DNA of 64,000 bases, taken from assembly GCA_027627225.1 (NCBI GenBank), contig CM051030.1, positions 7,882,001 through 7,946,000 of the forward strand, written 5' to 3'. Under the pieces are notes generated by a model that saw only the letters and a list, made by a program, of their open reading frames with translations, was not told the DNA's origin and did not search any database. Made by a program: the position numbers and the translations under genes. Positions within the stretch are counted from its first letter, which is position 1, and each line of letters opens with the position of its first letter. This document shows positions 48,101 through 58,250 of the stretch, piece by piece. This stretch comes from Congeria kusceri. Its lineage: Eukaryota; Mollusca; Bivalvia; Myida; Dreissenidae.

Positions 48101-51100
48101 AGATTGGGTTAAAAATATGACTTCAAGAGTGTTCACAAGCTTTTTATTCAATTTGACCTAGAGACCTAGTTTTTGACTCCACATCACCCAGTTTCGAACT
48201 TGTCTGAGATATCATTACAAAAAATGTTCTGGGCAAGTTTCATAAAGAGTGGGCAATAAATGTGGCCTCTCGAGTGTTCACAAGTTTTCAATATAGCCAT
48301 ATAAGAAAAACTGCCCCGCCCCCATGTTGGTGGCCATGTTTTTCAATGGAGTGGAGCCATTTTCGAACTCGGTTGAAATATCATAAGAACAAATGTTCTG
48401 AGCAAGTTTCATGTTGATTGGGCAAAAAATGTGACTCCTAGAGTGTTCACAAGCTTTTTCTTTAGCCATATAAGGAAAACTGTCCCGCCCCCTGGCGGCC
48501 ATGTTTTTCAACGGAGCGGAACCATTTTCGAACTTGGCCAAGCTATCATAAAAAACAATGTTCAGAGCAAGTTTCATGTTGATTGGGCAAAACATGTGAC
48601 TTCTAGAGTGTTCACATGCTTTTTCTAAAGCCATATAAGGAAAACTGCCCCTGTCCCCTGGCGGCCATGTTTTTCAATGGAGCGGAACCATTTTCCAGCT
48701 CAGCCAAGATATCACTGAAAAAATGTTCTGAGCAAGTTTCATGTTGATTGGGCAAAAAAATGTGACTTCTAAAGTGTTCACAAGCTTTTTACTTCAATTC
48801 TACCTAGTGACCTAGTTTTTGACCCCGCATGACCCAGTTTAAAACTCGTCCAAGATATCATAGGGACAAATGTTCTGAGCACGTTTCATGAAGATTGGGC
48901 AACAAATGTAGCATCTAGAGTGTTCACAAGGTAAATGTTGACGACGAAAGATTCACGACACATTACGGACAACAGACAAAAGGCGATCACAAAAGCTCTG
49001 CATGAGCACGTTGTGCTCAGGTGAGCGAAAAAGTCATTTTTTGCTAAAAATGGGCCATAACTCCGCTGATGTCAGAAAAAACTGCACCAAAATACCGAGG
49101 TGCATAAGCCCCGATGCTGATGAATATGTTTCATCACTCTAGCAGTTGTACTATATGAGTTATGCGTGACACCAAAATCCGTCAGACAGATGCGAGGGAC
49201 GGACAAGGGCAAATCTATATGCCCCCCCCCCCTCTGAAACTGGGGGCATAAACAAATGTTGTAAAATGAGGAAGTTATTATTATATATAATAAAATTTGT
49301 TCGTCAACTAAGATGATACAATGATACAAATAAATAAAAATTAAAATATAATGATAATTTTCCAACAATTTATTATTAACAAATAATCTGAATGTCATAA
49401 AGCGAGCAAAGTGATTGGTTGAGATTCAAATATGTGATAAGAAATCTCACATTCAAGAACAAAACATTGTATTACAACAGACTCCGTGTTCACAAAGGAA
49501 TAACTTGAAGATTCAAATCAACCATAGATGATCTTGATCTTCTAGCTCAACTGAGTGGAATCTCACAAATATTTTATTTTCGAAATAACTTTCTTTCAGA
49601 TAAAAAACATGAGTACCTGTTCAGCTGTTAGGTTTTTATTTCAATATTTGTATCAGACTGCCAATTGATAATTACATATAATATTTTATCTCACCAAAAA
49701 GTTTTTATTGATCCACATTTTTTGTGAACACCATTTTTGAGCATAATCCTGAAATATCCGTCACAAGTTTATAATGAACCAGAAAATCAGGCTGAACTTT
49801 TTTTGTGATCATGGGACCTGATCCATGTAAACTAAAAGTGTTTCTCAAAGACGGCACGTGTATGTTCCTCAATGAAGGCATGTTAACATTCCTTCAAGTT
49901 GACTACGTGTTGGGTACAATTTTATGTATTTCCTGGACTTTTGTAATCGTCATGGAGATCATATAACGGTTACAAGATGGCAAACGTTATTGTTTTATAA
50001 AACAAACACCTCTTGTTGTTATGATGTATGTTTTAGTGCAGTTAATGTCTTGCATTTTGTGTTTTCTTGCATAATTTCACCTACAGACTTAATGTACAAA
50101 GACAATAATGGTTAATAATAGTGTTTTCTTGAATAAATAGCATGATTTGGAAATAATACAAATTTTTTCTCTGTTTCTGATGATAAAAACACACATATTA
50201 AGGATTTTCTAGCAGTTTACTGTGCATGGGTGTCGCACTGAGCGTGCGAAGTAAATCTTTATGTGTGTGTTTATCAACAAAATCATGTTAAAATTCAGGA
50301 AATGAACAAGCCTGTATGTCTTAATTTTCGTTAAGAAACATACACAAGCGGTCTTCGATAAAAACTGTTTGTTACACGCGTCAGCCTCCAGTGCTTACAT
50401 TAGAAAGACCATCCACTTAACTCAGATTCTTTTTCACAGCTTTGGGGATGGGTCTGGTACCGTTTTAAATTGAGCATTTCATGTCATAAAACTTACTAAT
50501 TTGGGACAAAATGATGAAGGAAATCTAATTTGTTTATTATTTGAACAATTAGTATATAGATACTCAATATTTCAATGTTTTTATCAATAAACATGCCATT
50601 CCTGTCACATTTTTTAACAACTCAAAGTCAGAGTTACTATGTATTTGGACTTTGGTCACTACAGATTTGGACAAATGTTCACTGCAGTTGGGAACAATAA
50701 ACGTTTTTTCGATCGGTAATGGGTTCTTGGACAGGGCCCTGTTGGATTGGTAATGGGTTCTTTGACAGGGCCATGTTGAACAAGGAAAACAAATCACTGA
50801 TTGTGCTGTCCCATACCGAGAGCTGATAGTATGGATGCTGTCCAGAACAGATCTCCACACAGCGAGGCCACGTAAACGAGGAGCACAATGACCCCGCCAA
50901 ACCTCTCATAGAACGGGTCGAGCATCGTCATGTAACGGTGTTCCCTCATCGGGCCCGCATACACCAGACCACCTACAACAAACATAATCATTTTGTAATA
51001 CTTACCATCACAGTTAATTTCAAAATGTTCCAACCGCAATTGTATAAACAGTTTAACCAGCAGTTGTTCACATACCGACAGTCTAATCTTGGTAACCTGA

Positions 51101-54034
51101 TGGTAAGTAAGCACTTGTAAATTTTACCAATCGGTGAAAACCTGGTAAGCTGTGGTTACCACGATGTAAAAGTCACAAAATGACCTTAAGTGATGATCTT
51201 AACAGTTTTGATCCGAAAATATACATGTGACAGACGAACAACATATATAGTTCATTATTTTTAAGTATGATACAACCTTGATTAAAATTTTCCTATTAAG
51301 TCATGAAACAGCACAACATAAACTTTCATGCTTAAATGTGTTTATTTATGGTCTTACCTTTATATCCCCATAACAATATCCAATGTAATAATTTTAGTGT
51401 CAATCTGACTCAATCATATCAATATTTACGTCGTTTTTTTAACAGGGTAATAGACATTATAGTATAAAACGCTAATGTCTACCATGTTGTAGCCATTCTT
51501 ATTATCCATGAAAATGGAAATAATGGCACAAATAAAGCAATATAAATATGTGAATACATCAAACGGTTGTATCAATTATATATTTTGTCATTGTTATCAA
51601 TGATATTTTCAAGTGTTTAAATTAGTCTCACTGGTCAGTATCGATTTAAAGCAACTTGGTTTGGTAACTTTAACCAGTGGTTATAAGCACTTTTTTCTTG
51701 GCTTGGTTACAATGTGGTATAAATTACAATTGCAATAATCGACTGGTTACTTAAACGAGAATCATGAAGATATACCAGCGTTTAAACATTTTGTCAAGGT
51801 AAAATATGCCAGTGTTAAAACAATTCGGTGCTGATGTAAATTGAGATACCAAAGACTTTAAAACCTTGCTTCTACCACCTTGAAATTCTGCTTATAAAAT
51901 AAAGTATGTTTATGTGCCTAGATCTTTATTTCAAAGTTTTTCACTATATGAACTACTTAATAAGTGTAGTTCTGTAAATCAAAACTTCCTGAAATCAATC
52001 AGGGTGATATCAGTTTGCCTTTATGAAAGTAAAATTATCATAATATCTTTATGCAAAATTTTTGATTTAAAAATCTTATCAATTTCAAAGACAGTCATAC
52101 AACTTAACAAGAACTTTTAAATACTGCGGTGTATGCACTTACATAAATCTTTCAAAGAAAATACATCAAGATATTAATAACTGTCACAGTTTCATAATAG
52201 TCTACGCATGGAAACAATTTCATAACACTGTACATTTATGACCACATTTCACTAACAGTCTTCATATCAATTAAGGTAAATAGCATTAAGCATTAAGTTC
52301 ATGGATTGAAAAATGTGAAACCAAATTGGTTTGGTGAATTGACCTATACTAACTTCTACAATGTCTTATTCTAACTTCACATAATACACTGTTTCAAAAC
52401 GGTATGTTTCAAAACTAACCAATTATTAGACCGATGAAAATTCCCAGTGGAGCCAGTGTCCAGACCAGCCCTGCTGTTGCTATGGATTCAGCTGTTCCGT
52501 TTATATATCCACCTCCCACGGTGGTTGCTGCAAAAAGCAACATGCTAATGAAAAACATATGAAGAACAAAACATTGGAAATTCCATACAAACCAAAATTT
52601 TTGAACGAAATGCATTAAAGTCAGCACAAAAATAAAAATTTTAGTAATGGGGACCTTCACCCCACCAACCCCATAAGCAATTTTAAGTGAGGTCTAAATA
52701 TAAGGTATCTATATATGAAGTTTCATTAAAATATTTCAATGTCTTCTCAAGCTAATTAGCGGAAACTGTTTGTCCATTTTCAGTAATGGTGACCTTGACC
52801 TTGACCCTACTCACCCCATATGCGATCCCAAGCGAAGTCTAGGTGTAAGATATCTATGTATGAAGTTTCATTAAAATATCTCAATGTGTTCTCAAGCTTT
52901 TGAGCAGAAACTTTTTTTTTTTTTTTTTAGTTATGGTGACCTACCCGGCAGACCTTGACCCTTCCCACCCTACACAATCCCAAGCAAAATCTTGATATAA
53001 GGTATCTATGTATAAAGTTTCATTGAAATATCTCAATGCGTTCTTAAGTAATTGTGAGGAAAACGTTTTTCTATTTTGAGTAAAAGTGACCTTGACCTTG
53101 ACCCCACCCACCCCATATGCGCTCCCAAGTAAGGTCTCGATATAAGGTATTTATTCATTAAATTTCATTAAAATATCTCAATGCGTTCACAAATTATTGA
53201 GCGGAAACCGTTTTTCTATTTTTAGTAACAATGACCTTGACCCCACCCACCCCATATGCGCTCCCAAGTGAGGTCTCGATATAAGGTATTTATTCATTAA
53301 GTTTCATTAAAATATCTCAATGTGTTCTCAAATTATTGAGCGGAAACCGTTTTTCTATTTTTAGTAACAGTGACCTTGACCCCACCCACTCCATATGCAA
53401 TTCCAAGCGAGGTCTCACTATAAGGTATCTATGTATGAAGTTTCATTAAAATATCTCAATCAGTTCTCAAGTTAGAGAGCGGAAACAAAAAGTGCTAAGA
53501 CCCCCAGCACGCCCGCCCACCCAACGACATACGCCAATCTTATAACCGAAATTTGTCTTTAAAAAATTTTGTTAATACAAGTTTTTAAGTAAATAATCCT
53601 AAATTAATAAATGAAGTGGTACATGTGTATGTAATGAATAAATAATTATGTTTGTGTTTAAATTATTCATTCTGAGGCCTGTACACATTTGATAGATTGT
53701 TTACAAAAAAAATAAATGTTATATATTAAAATGCACATCTTAAAAATACCATCTTTCACCAAAAACCATGAGCAAAAGTCAAACCGGCAGACCGACATTT
53801 GCAAACCAATATAACCTGCAATCTTCTATGAGGAGGGGAGGGGCATAATAACAATGTCCAACCTGTCATGGTAAAAATGCCCACAAGCGTGCTGATGTTC
53901 CTGTCTGCGACGATGGAGGACTCCAGAGAGGGTCGACCTGTCTGACCCTTCCTCCTGGCAGCAAACACACCCACAACGAGGATCACGAGGTAAAAAACAA
54001 CCAGCACAATCAGCCCAGGGATATTGACAGCCAT
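32473..54034 (-). CDS. SLC5A7: High-affinity choline transporter (CHT1-like), nine coding exons
   Basis: A complete 593-codon reading frame in nine exons (54034-53863, 52527-52420, 50972-50817, 45660-45512, 44925-44800, 41659-41506, 40253-40146, 38979-38873, 33174-32473), all with GT-AG borders and matching phases. The product is a sodium- and chloride-coupled choline importer of the SLC5 family that feeds acetylcholine synthesis in cholinergic nerve endings. Family signatures run in order: VVGVFAARR, VGGGYINGTAE, MLDPFYERFGG, SVAYTDIVQL, IPWQAYFQRVLS, SAAVMSSMDSS, TNTYGAFLGF and GEPYLSFDP. Vertebrate CHT1 is about 580 aa with 13 membrane helices. The last ~110 residues are a divergent Ser/Cys/His-containing cytoplasmic tail. 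Vertebrate CHT1, as I recall it, has Glu where this protein has Asp in GDLFW. A 5' UTR exon is implied by an acceptor at 54046-54044 but was not located. Confidence 0.93.
33197..33203 (-). promoter_or_regulatory. Candidate branch point of choline transporter intron 8
   Basis: The minus strand reads CACTAAC, close to the ideal branch sequence, about 20-28 nt before the exon 9 acceptor. It lies in the only ~70 bp of intron 8 that is not minisatellite. Confidence 0.55.
33246..34342 (+). repeat. 28-bp minisatellite in choline transporter intron 8
   Basis: About 39 units CATTGGCTTATTAAAYRTGG + ACTAYRAG. Variants with ACATGG, ACGTGG and ATATGG are clustered. A block with ATGTGGGCTATGAGC recurs 420 bp apart (about 33744 and 34164), exactly 15 units, indicating segmental duplication inside the array. 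It carries no splice motifs. Confidence 0.96.
34343..38872 (-). repeat. 31-bp splice-donor minisatellite in choline transporter intron 8
   Basis: About 146 tandem units run without a break from the exon 8 donor. On the minus strand each unit reads as a copy of the exon 8 end (TACAAGAACAYCCTGCATAA) followed by CAAG|GTATGTG, the donor itself. From about 35390 to 38872 nearly all units keep GTATGT, GTACGT or GTAGGT after CAAG or CAAA. In the distal part (34343-35390) many units carry CAATCTATG or CAAGATATG, and the GT is lost. Higher-order periods of 186 bp (6 units) and 372 bp (12 units) are visible. The units differ from exon 8 by CATAAC in place of CGTGAC, which creates an in-frame TAA. Confidence 0.96.
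38873..38979 (-). CDS. SLC5A7: Choline transporter exon 8
   Basis: Acceptor TTACCCCTGCAG, donor GTGACAAG|GTATGTG. It encodes GLGSISAAVMSSMDSSVLGS, the conserved cation-site helix region, and ends FNVYKNILRDK. Its last ~22 bases and the start of the intron are the source of the 31-bp array immediately downstream. Ends in phase 0. Confidence 0.95.
39721..39840 (+). repeat. 60-bp tandem duplication in intron 7
   Basis: Two adjacent 60-bp copies starting ACAAACTGCTCATTC that differ at two positions (CAC/CAT and TCG/TTG). Confidence 0.95.
40146..40253 (-). CDS. SLC5A7: Choline transporter exon 7
   Basis: Acceptor GCTGTCACTTCAG, donor CTAG|GTTGGC. It encodes DWNSTRLGVSPLDIGQGST and ILPYVLHEFTPPAVSIL. 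Phase 1 on both sides. Confidence 0.92.
   Translation of the reverse strand, partial: TGTPRDWACPRWTSVRAAPSCPMCCTSSHRLPSPY
41036..41240. mobile_element. Fold-back MITE in intron 6
   Basis: The outer ends GGCTTAATGCATGTGCG and its approximate complement at 41211-41240 are inverted. Inside each half there is a further hairpin built from GTGTTGTCCTGGATCAGCCT and AGGCTAATCCTGGAAGACAC, with AGCCTGTGCAG near the tips. I recall many copies of this fold-back family from dreissenid mussel sequence, but no search was run. Confidence 0.75.
41506..41659 (-). CDS. SLC5A7: Choline transporter exon 6
   Basis: Acceptor CTCTTGTTTTTCAG, donor CTGCAG|GTGGCA. It encodes TFGTIPWQAYFQRVLSVRSG, a family hallmark, and a full helix. 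The pyrimidine tract of its acceptor lies in the edge of an AACAAGAGC-type interspersed repeat. Confidence 0.94.
41660..42545. repeat. Interspersed repeat block in intron 5 (AACAAGAGC type)
   Basis: Starts AACAAGAGCCGTCTCAAGAC right at the exon 6 acceptor. It continues with about three units of ~150 bp with GTCAATACCT...GAAATTTGAC...AAAGCGAAAA and ACTC.AACAAAAT.CTT..AGAGTTA.C. Confidence 0.75.
42860..43710. repeat. Interspersed repeat block in intron 5 (GTGACCTTGACC type)
   Basis: Begins ACAAGAGCTGTCGGAGGACA, then monomers with AACSGTGACCTTGACC, CCCACCCCCTATGCAATCCCA, GATATAAG.TATCTATG, TGAAGTTTCATT and CTCAAGTTAGAGAG. It ends with ATGGACGGACAGACCGACAG. The same monomers recur at 52640-53520 and 57380-58250. 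Confidence 0.85.
43975..44690. repeat. ~180-bp tandem interspersed repeat, four copies (intron 5)
   Basis: AAAGGCCCATAATTTTGA recurs at about 43996, 44181, 44365 and 44539, each followed by TTTCAAACTAGAG, CATTTTAATATAGGGAATAA and CAAGCCATTCCTGAGAAACC. Confidence 0.85.
44800..44925 (-). CDS. SLC5A7: Choline transporter exon 5
   Basis: Acceptor TTTGTTTCAG, donor GCCATG|GTAACC, 42 codons, phase 0 on both sides. It encodes the variable extracellular loop (SVPFVLSNEKVGSID) and WLGKLDTPSLPQWIDLL, which leads into the next helix. Confidence 0.92.
45512..45660 (-). CDS. SLC5A7: Choline transporter exon 4
   Basis: Acceptor TTCTGTTTCAG, donor GGGCTG|GTAGGT. It encodes TSLSVIVNLDL through MISVAYTDIVQLIFIVFGL. 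Ends in phase 0. Confidence 0.94.
45715..46057. repeat. Interspersed repeat left of the hAT insertion (intron 3)
   Basis: Two units with GCCATAACTCTSCTGATGTC, AAACTGCAC.A..TACCTAGGTGC and GTTTCATCA.TCTAG.AGTTATAG. The block is cut by the element at 46066 and related sequence resumes at 47649. Confidence 0.75.
46066..47640. mobile_element. Non-autonomous hAT-like element in intron 3
   Basis: Terminal inverted repeats TAGGGGTGCAACGATA and its near complement (TATTGTCGCACCCCTA), with flanking 8-mers AAAAGGCC and ATAAGGCC that match at 7 of 8 positions. TIRs of this form and an 8-bp target duplication are typical of the hAT superfamily. The subterminal regions are rich in ATACCGGTAT and TATTGCAATAC words. 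No transposase frame is present. Confidence 0.82.
46590..47042. mobile_element. MITE nested in the hAT-like element
   Basis: The left end ATATGGTGGTATA and the right end ATGCCACCATAATAT are inverted. The interior repeats TTCATGAAA, TTCATAAAA and CACGAAAATAATGGGGG. The style matches the element at 24485-25090 and suggests a shared family. Borders are approximate. Confidence 0.6.
47649..49250. repeat. ~150-bp interspersed repeat array in intron 3
   Basis: At least seven units, each with TGTTCTGAGCAAGTTTCATG, GATTGGGC.AAAAATGTGAC, TAGAGTGTTCACAAGCTTTT and either TGACCTAGTTTTTGACCC or GGCGGCCATGTTTTTCAA. The block closes with a C-run and CAGACAGATGCGAGGGACGG. Confidence 0.85.
50817..50972 (-). 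CDS. SLC5A7: Choline transporter exon 3
   Basis: Acceptor TGTTTGTTGTAG, donor CTCG|GTATGG. It encodes GLVYAGPMREHRYMTMLDPF and the helix reaching CGDLFWTASILSALG. Phase 1 on both sides. The acidic residue in GDLFW is Asp here. Confidence 0.93.
52420..52527 (-). CDS. SLC5A7: Choline transporter exon 2
   Basis: Acceptor GCTTTTTGCAG, donor AATTG|GTTAG. It encodes ATTVGGGYINGTAE, the most conserved early motif of the family, and the next helix (TLAPLGIFIGLII). Phase 1 on both sides. Confidence 0.93.
52640..53520. repeat. ~135-145 bp interspersed repeat array in intron 1
   Basis: About six units of the GTGACCTTGACC...CATATGC...CCAAGYGAGGTCT...TGAAGTTTCATTAAAATATCTC...GAGCGGAAAC family. Confidence 0.87.
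53863..54034 (-). CDS. SLC5A7: Choline transporter exon 1 (coding)
   Basis: ATG at 54034, nine bases after an acceptor TTTTTTTCAG|CATCAAATC. It encodes 57 residues: the extracellular start, the first membrane helix (LIVLVVFYLVILVVGVFAA) and the loop to TLVGIFTMT. The donor is ACAG|GTTGGA, phase 1. The ATG was preferred over the upstream one because the latter lies 5' of the acceptor. Confidence 0.92.
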
Positions 54035-54164
54035 GATTTGATGCTGAAAAAAATATATATATATATCACTTGTAACCATGATCACTTGATTTTTGTTATG
54101 CATTGAGCAATCATATAAATTTGTCATTTCCTAAAAATATTGTCATGAGTTTTAAATAAATGCT

Positions 54165-55320
54165 TATCAACTAAACGAGGGCTGTCAGGGGACAGCGCGC
54201 TCAACATTTCTTGTACTTGCCACAGTAGATCTGAGTTGGAACCAAATACATTTAGTTGTAAGTATCCATATTGATAACATTTTTGACAACAATCACCTAT
54301 TGGTACCAGATGTTTTACAGAAAAAAAAAGGACTACAAGAATAGTCCACCAAAAGGTTTGGCACATAACATGTTACCAATCATAACCAATTTCCCAATAG
54401 TATGATATGTACTGAATTTAATCTATGGTTTTGGACACTATGTTTTAGAAAACGCTCAAAATTGGCCATAATATTTATTTTTGTGTCACTTTAAATTATG
54501 ACTAGAACTCCGTGAGTCGGATGTGTCGCCTGACTTAAGTACAGTAAGAGCAATAACGCCAAAAATCGAACTTAACCTTCCTTTTATGCCTACTAACACC
54601 TAAAATTTTATAATGATTGGCCAAAAACTTCTGAAGTTATGTCTGCACAAGCGTTATTTGCACTATTTTTATAAAACAGGGGAATACCTCAAGTATGATA
54701 AGAGCAATTATGCTGAAATCAAACTTAACTTTCCTTTCATGGCTACTGACACTTTGCTAAAGTTTCATAATGATTGCACAAAAACTTCTCAAGTTGCTAG
54801 TATTGTCTGCACAAGTCTTATTTTTAAATATGGCTTTTTTAAAAAAGGGGCATAACTCAAGCACGATAAAAACAATTATGCCAAAAAATGGAACATAACC
54901 TTGCTATTATGGTTACTATGGTTATTATGGTTACTATGGCTATTATGGTTACTAACACTTCCCTTAAGTTTCATCATGATTGCACAAAAACTTCTCAAGT
55001 TATTGTCTCTGCTTTATTTGAACTTTTTTTTTAATGGGCATAAATAAAGTATGATAAAAGTAATTATGCTGAAATTTGAACTTAACCTTCCTTTTCTCGC
55101 TACTAACACTTCCCTAAAGTTTCATGATTGCACCGAAACTTTTCAAGCTATTGTCTACACAAGCTGAGGGGGGGGGGGGGGGGGTTTGGGGGGACACCGC
55201 CGCTGCCAACAATGCCGCTGCCGCCACCGCCAAAAGTAATCCCTATGCCGCCCCCAAAAGTAATCCCTATGCCGCCGCCAAAAGTAATCCCTATATGTCG
55301 CCTTTTCAGGTGAAAAAAAA
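54165..55320. repeat. Interspersed repeat blocks upstream of exon 1
   Basis: Starts with AAACGAGGGCTGTCAGGGGA (a relative of 42860). From about 54490 there are about four ~160-bp units with AAGTATGATAAGAGCAATTATGC, AACTTAACCTTCCTTT and TTTCATAATGATTGCAC. It ends in a G-run and three ~24-bp units with CCAAAAGTAATCCCTATGCC. Confidence 0.8.
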
Positions 55321-56128
55321 GTAATTAATCAGCAATTCATATTTTTTGACAGATAATAATCAGCGATGAACACCCATTCTAATTAAACCTTTCATATGGA
55401 GCGACAGTTGTTTTCACAGGTTTCTTGCCTATTGTTTGTCAATGTTTCATGCAATAAATCAATCATGAACTGTATAATGGCTTTCATGTATGGTCTACTG
55501 TCATTGATAAATGTAGCAATGCAAAACCATGTAACAGTTACCTCCCTTGGCAAATCTGCTCCTGACCAGAAATGACCAATATGTTGACACAAGAATAGCG
55601 AGATTTTTTCACTTTAATTTGTAATTCATTTACAATGGAATTTTTACCCAATCTGCATAAATTATGATAATTAGATAATCAAATTGCCTGGAACTTAACT
55701 ATGCAGAAACTAGTCATGTTTATTAAAAAAAGTAAGTTTAAATTATTAAAAAATATATTTTTTTATAAAACTAAGGCTTTTACACTAAAGTTTTGGCCTG
55801 ATTTAGCAATCTTATGTATGCTGTTTATGATTGTGTACAGGGTTTTCACAAACAAATCTGGAATGATAATGCAATCAGACCCTTTTCTCTCTTGGTGGAA
55901 ATTTTGCAAAAATTCAAGATGGCTTCAAACACAAGCAAGCATGAAAAGATTAGACCCATATTTGTGAAAAATAAGGCTTACATTTTGTAGTGAATAGTAT
56001 AATTTGTGACAGTATTGTTTAAAATGTTTATTTAGTGTTTAGAATATAATGATTAATTTGTTTTAAACTTTGTTCTTCAGTCTCAAGTTCAAGTAATTCC
56101 AAACCGAAAATGAAAGTAACTAAACCTA
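55321..56128. other. AT-rich DNA, no gene seen
   Basis: Upstream of the choline transporter coding exons. No exon, promoter element or repeat of known kind could be supported here. Confidence 0.45.
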
Positions 56129-56423
56129 TGCACCTATCAATGTTTTACCCTGGGGGGGGGGGGGGGGGGGAGTGGCGGGCATATAGGGGACTGTAGACTG
56201 CAAGCGATTCCCGACAGGCAGGAATTTGACATACCGCTGATTCTGGATCCTGGGGAACAGACTTTGGTTGGAATTTAGATCCCGGTAATATATGTCCATA
56301 TAGATATATAGCATCTTCCACTGAGGGATTTAGACAAATATGCTTGGCTCTAGAGTGGGGAATTAGACCCCCCCAAAAAACATTTGTCAAATTCCCCCCC
56401 GGGGGAAAATATTGATAGGTGCA
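56129..56423 (-). mobile_element. 295-bp MITE with TGCACCTATCAAT ends
   Basis: Both ends are TGCACCTATCAAT in inverted orientation, and both are followed inside by a G/C-run. The flanking trinucleotide CTA occurs on both sides, a candidate 3-bp target duplication as in PIF/Harbinger MITEs. A partial relative lies at 19597-19830 in the opposite orientation. Confidence 0.82.
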
Positions 56424-57379
56424 CTATTCATATTCCAAACCAGTTCTAGACAGAAGGTTCCTTTTAAGTATATATAAAATTTCTTTATTATTACAATAAC
56501 CTGTTTATCATCAACAACCTACTCATTACAACTTTGATTTTGACATCATATGCTCTGGGATCATTTAAGATGCAAGACCATTTTCTTTGATACTGATTAA
56601 AATGCATTTATTTTGTTATCAAAAGCACACATTGTCAAACTAATAAATTGATGAATTTCCTTGAAGAAACATTAAACATTGATTTATAAATTCATCTTTG
56701 GGTCTATATGATATAGATTTATGTAAAGTGTGTCAATCTTGGCATTTGAATCCTAGGGAAAGCCCTGCGACTACCCTTTCATGCTCTTAATGTTTCTGTA
56801 AATGAGAAAAATAATTTACATACACATTTTTTAACACTGGATAATTATTGTCTCTTCAAGGTATCTGTTTACTTCAAAATATTAAGCAGCATTCTTTGAC
56901 ATCCTGCATTCTTTCTGTTGTATTATCTTATCAATATCAAATAATGAGCCTAATTAATGTATTACCATTCTATAGTAAGGCTATAACTGTTTAAGGTGTC
57001 TACAGCTCCTAGTTACCTGATAGCTTGATCCGGGTTTTGCCACGAATAGTTGAAACTCCACCCCAGCTATTGTTAAAGGATTATTTTCTACATGTATTCA
57101 TCGAAAATCACAAACATTACCATGTGCTCATTTTAATATCACAAACATTATGCACGTGCTCTTTTGTATGAAATAATTTATCTGCTAAACACGTGGTATC
57201 CAAGTGCGATGATTGGATAATATTACGGATTAATATGAGTATGATTGACATTTGTGGAAACGTCTATTCCAATGCTTTGACGTTAATTACTATGGACTAT
57301 GGCAAAATATGACAAACAATAAAAGTGGAAATTCCTCGCATACCAATTTTTTCTAACCAAATGCAATAAAGACAGCACA
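56424..57379. other. AT-rich DNA, no gene seen
   Basis: No supported feature. Confidence 0.45.
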
Positions 57380-58250
57380 GAAATAACATTTTTAGCAATG
57401 TTGACCTTGACCCCACCCACCCTATATGCAATCCCAAGTGAGGTCTCGATATAAGATATAAAGATATGAAATTTCATTGAAATATCTCAATGTGTTCTCA
57501 AGTTATTGAGCGGAAACCATTTTTTATTTTTAGTAACAGTGACAGTTTAACCGTTTTTTTTATTTTTAGTAATGGTGACCTCGACCTTGACCCCATCCAC
57601 CTTACACGCAATCCCAAGCGAGGTCTAAATATAAGGTATCTACAAATGAAGTTTCATTAAATTAACTCAATGCCTTCTCAAGGTATTGAGCTGAAATTAT
57701 TTTTTATTTTTAGTAACGGTGACCTCAGCCTTGACCCCACCCACCCTATATGCAATCCCAAGTGAGGTCTCGATATAAGATATATAGATATGAAATTTCA
57801 TTGAAATATCTCAATGTGTTCTCAAGTTATTGAGCGGAAACCATTTTTTATTTTTAGTACCAGTGACAGTTTAACCGTTTTTGTTTTTTTTTAGTAATGG
57901 TGACCTCGACCTTGACCCCATCCACCCTATACGCAATCCCAAGCGAGGTCTTGATATAAGGTATCTAGATATGAAGTTTCATTGAAATATCTCAATGTGT
58001 TCTCAAGTTATTGGGCAGAAATGTTTTTCTATTTTTAGTTACAGTGACCTTGACCCCACCCACCCCATGTGTAATCACAAGCGAGGTCTTGCTATAAGTT
58101 TTCTACGTATGAAGTGTCATGACAATAGTTCAACCCATTCTCAAGTTAGAGATCTGAAACGAAAAGTTGATGCCGCCACTACAAAAAAAGACATACCCAA
58201 ATCTAATAACCGAAAGTTTTCATCAAAAAATTGGTTAAAAACTTGTTGAT
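57380..58250. repeat. Interspersed repeat array (GTGACCTTGACC type), third block
   Basis: Five or so units of the same family as 52640-53520. Two ~330-bp stretches (about 57400-57560 onward and 57720-57900 onward) are very alike, pointing to a local duplication. Confidence 0.85.

Noticed and set aside
55124..55324. Gly- or Pro-rich frames after a G-run
   Set aside because: Created by a homopolymer and three short tandem units; no other support.
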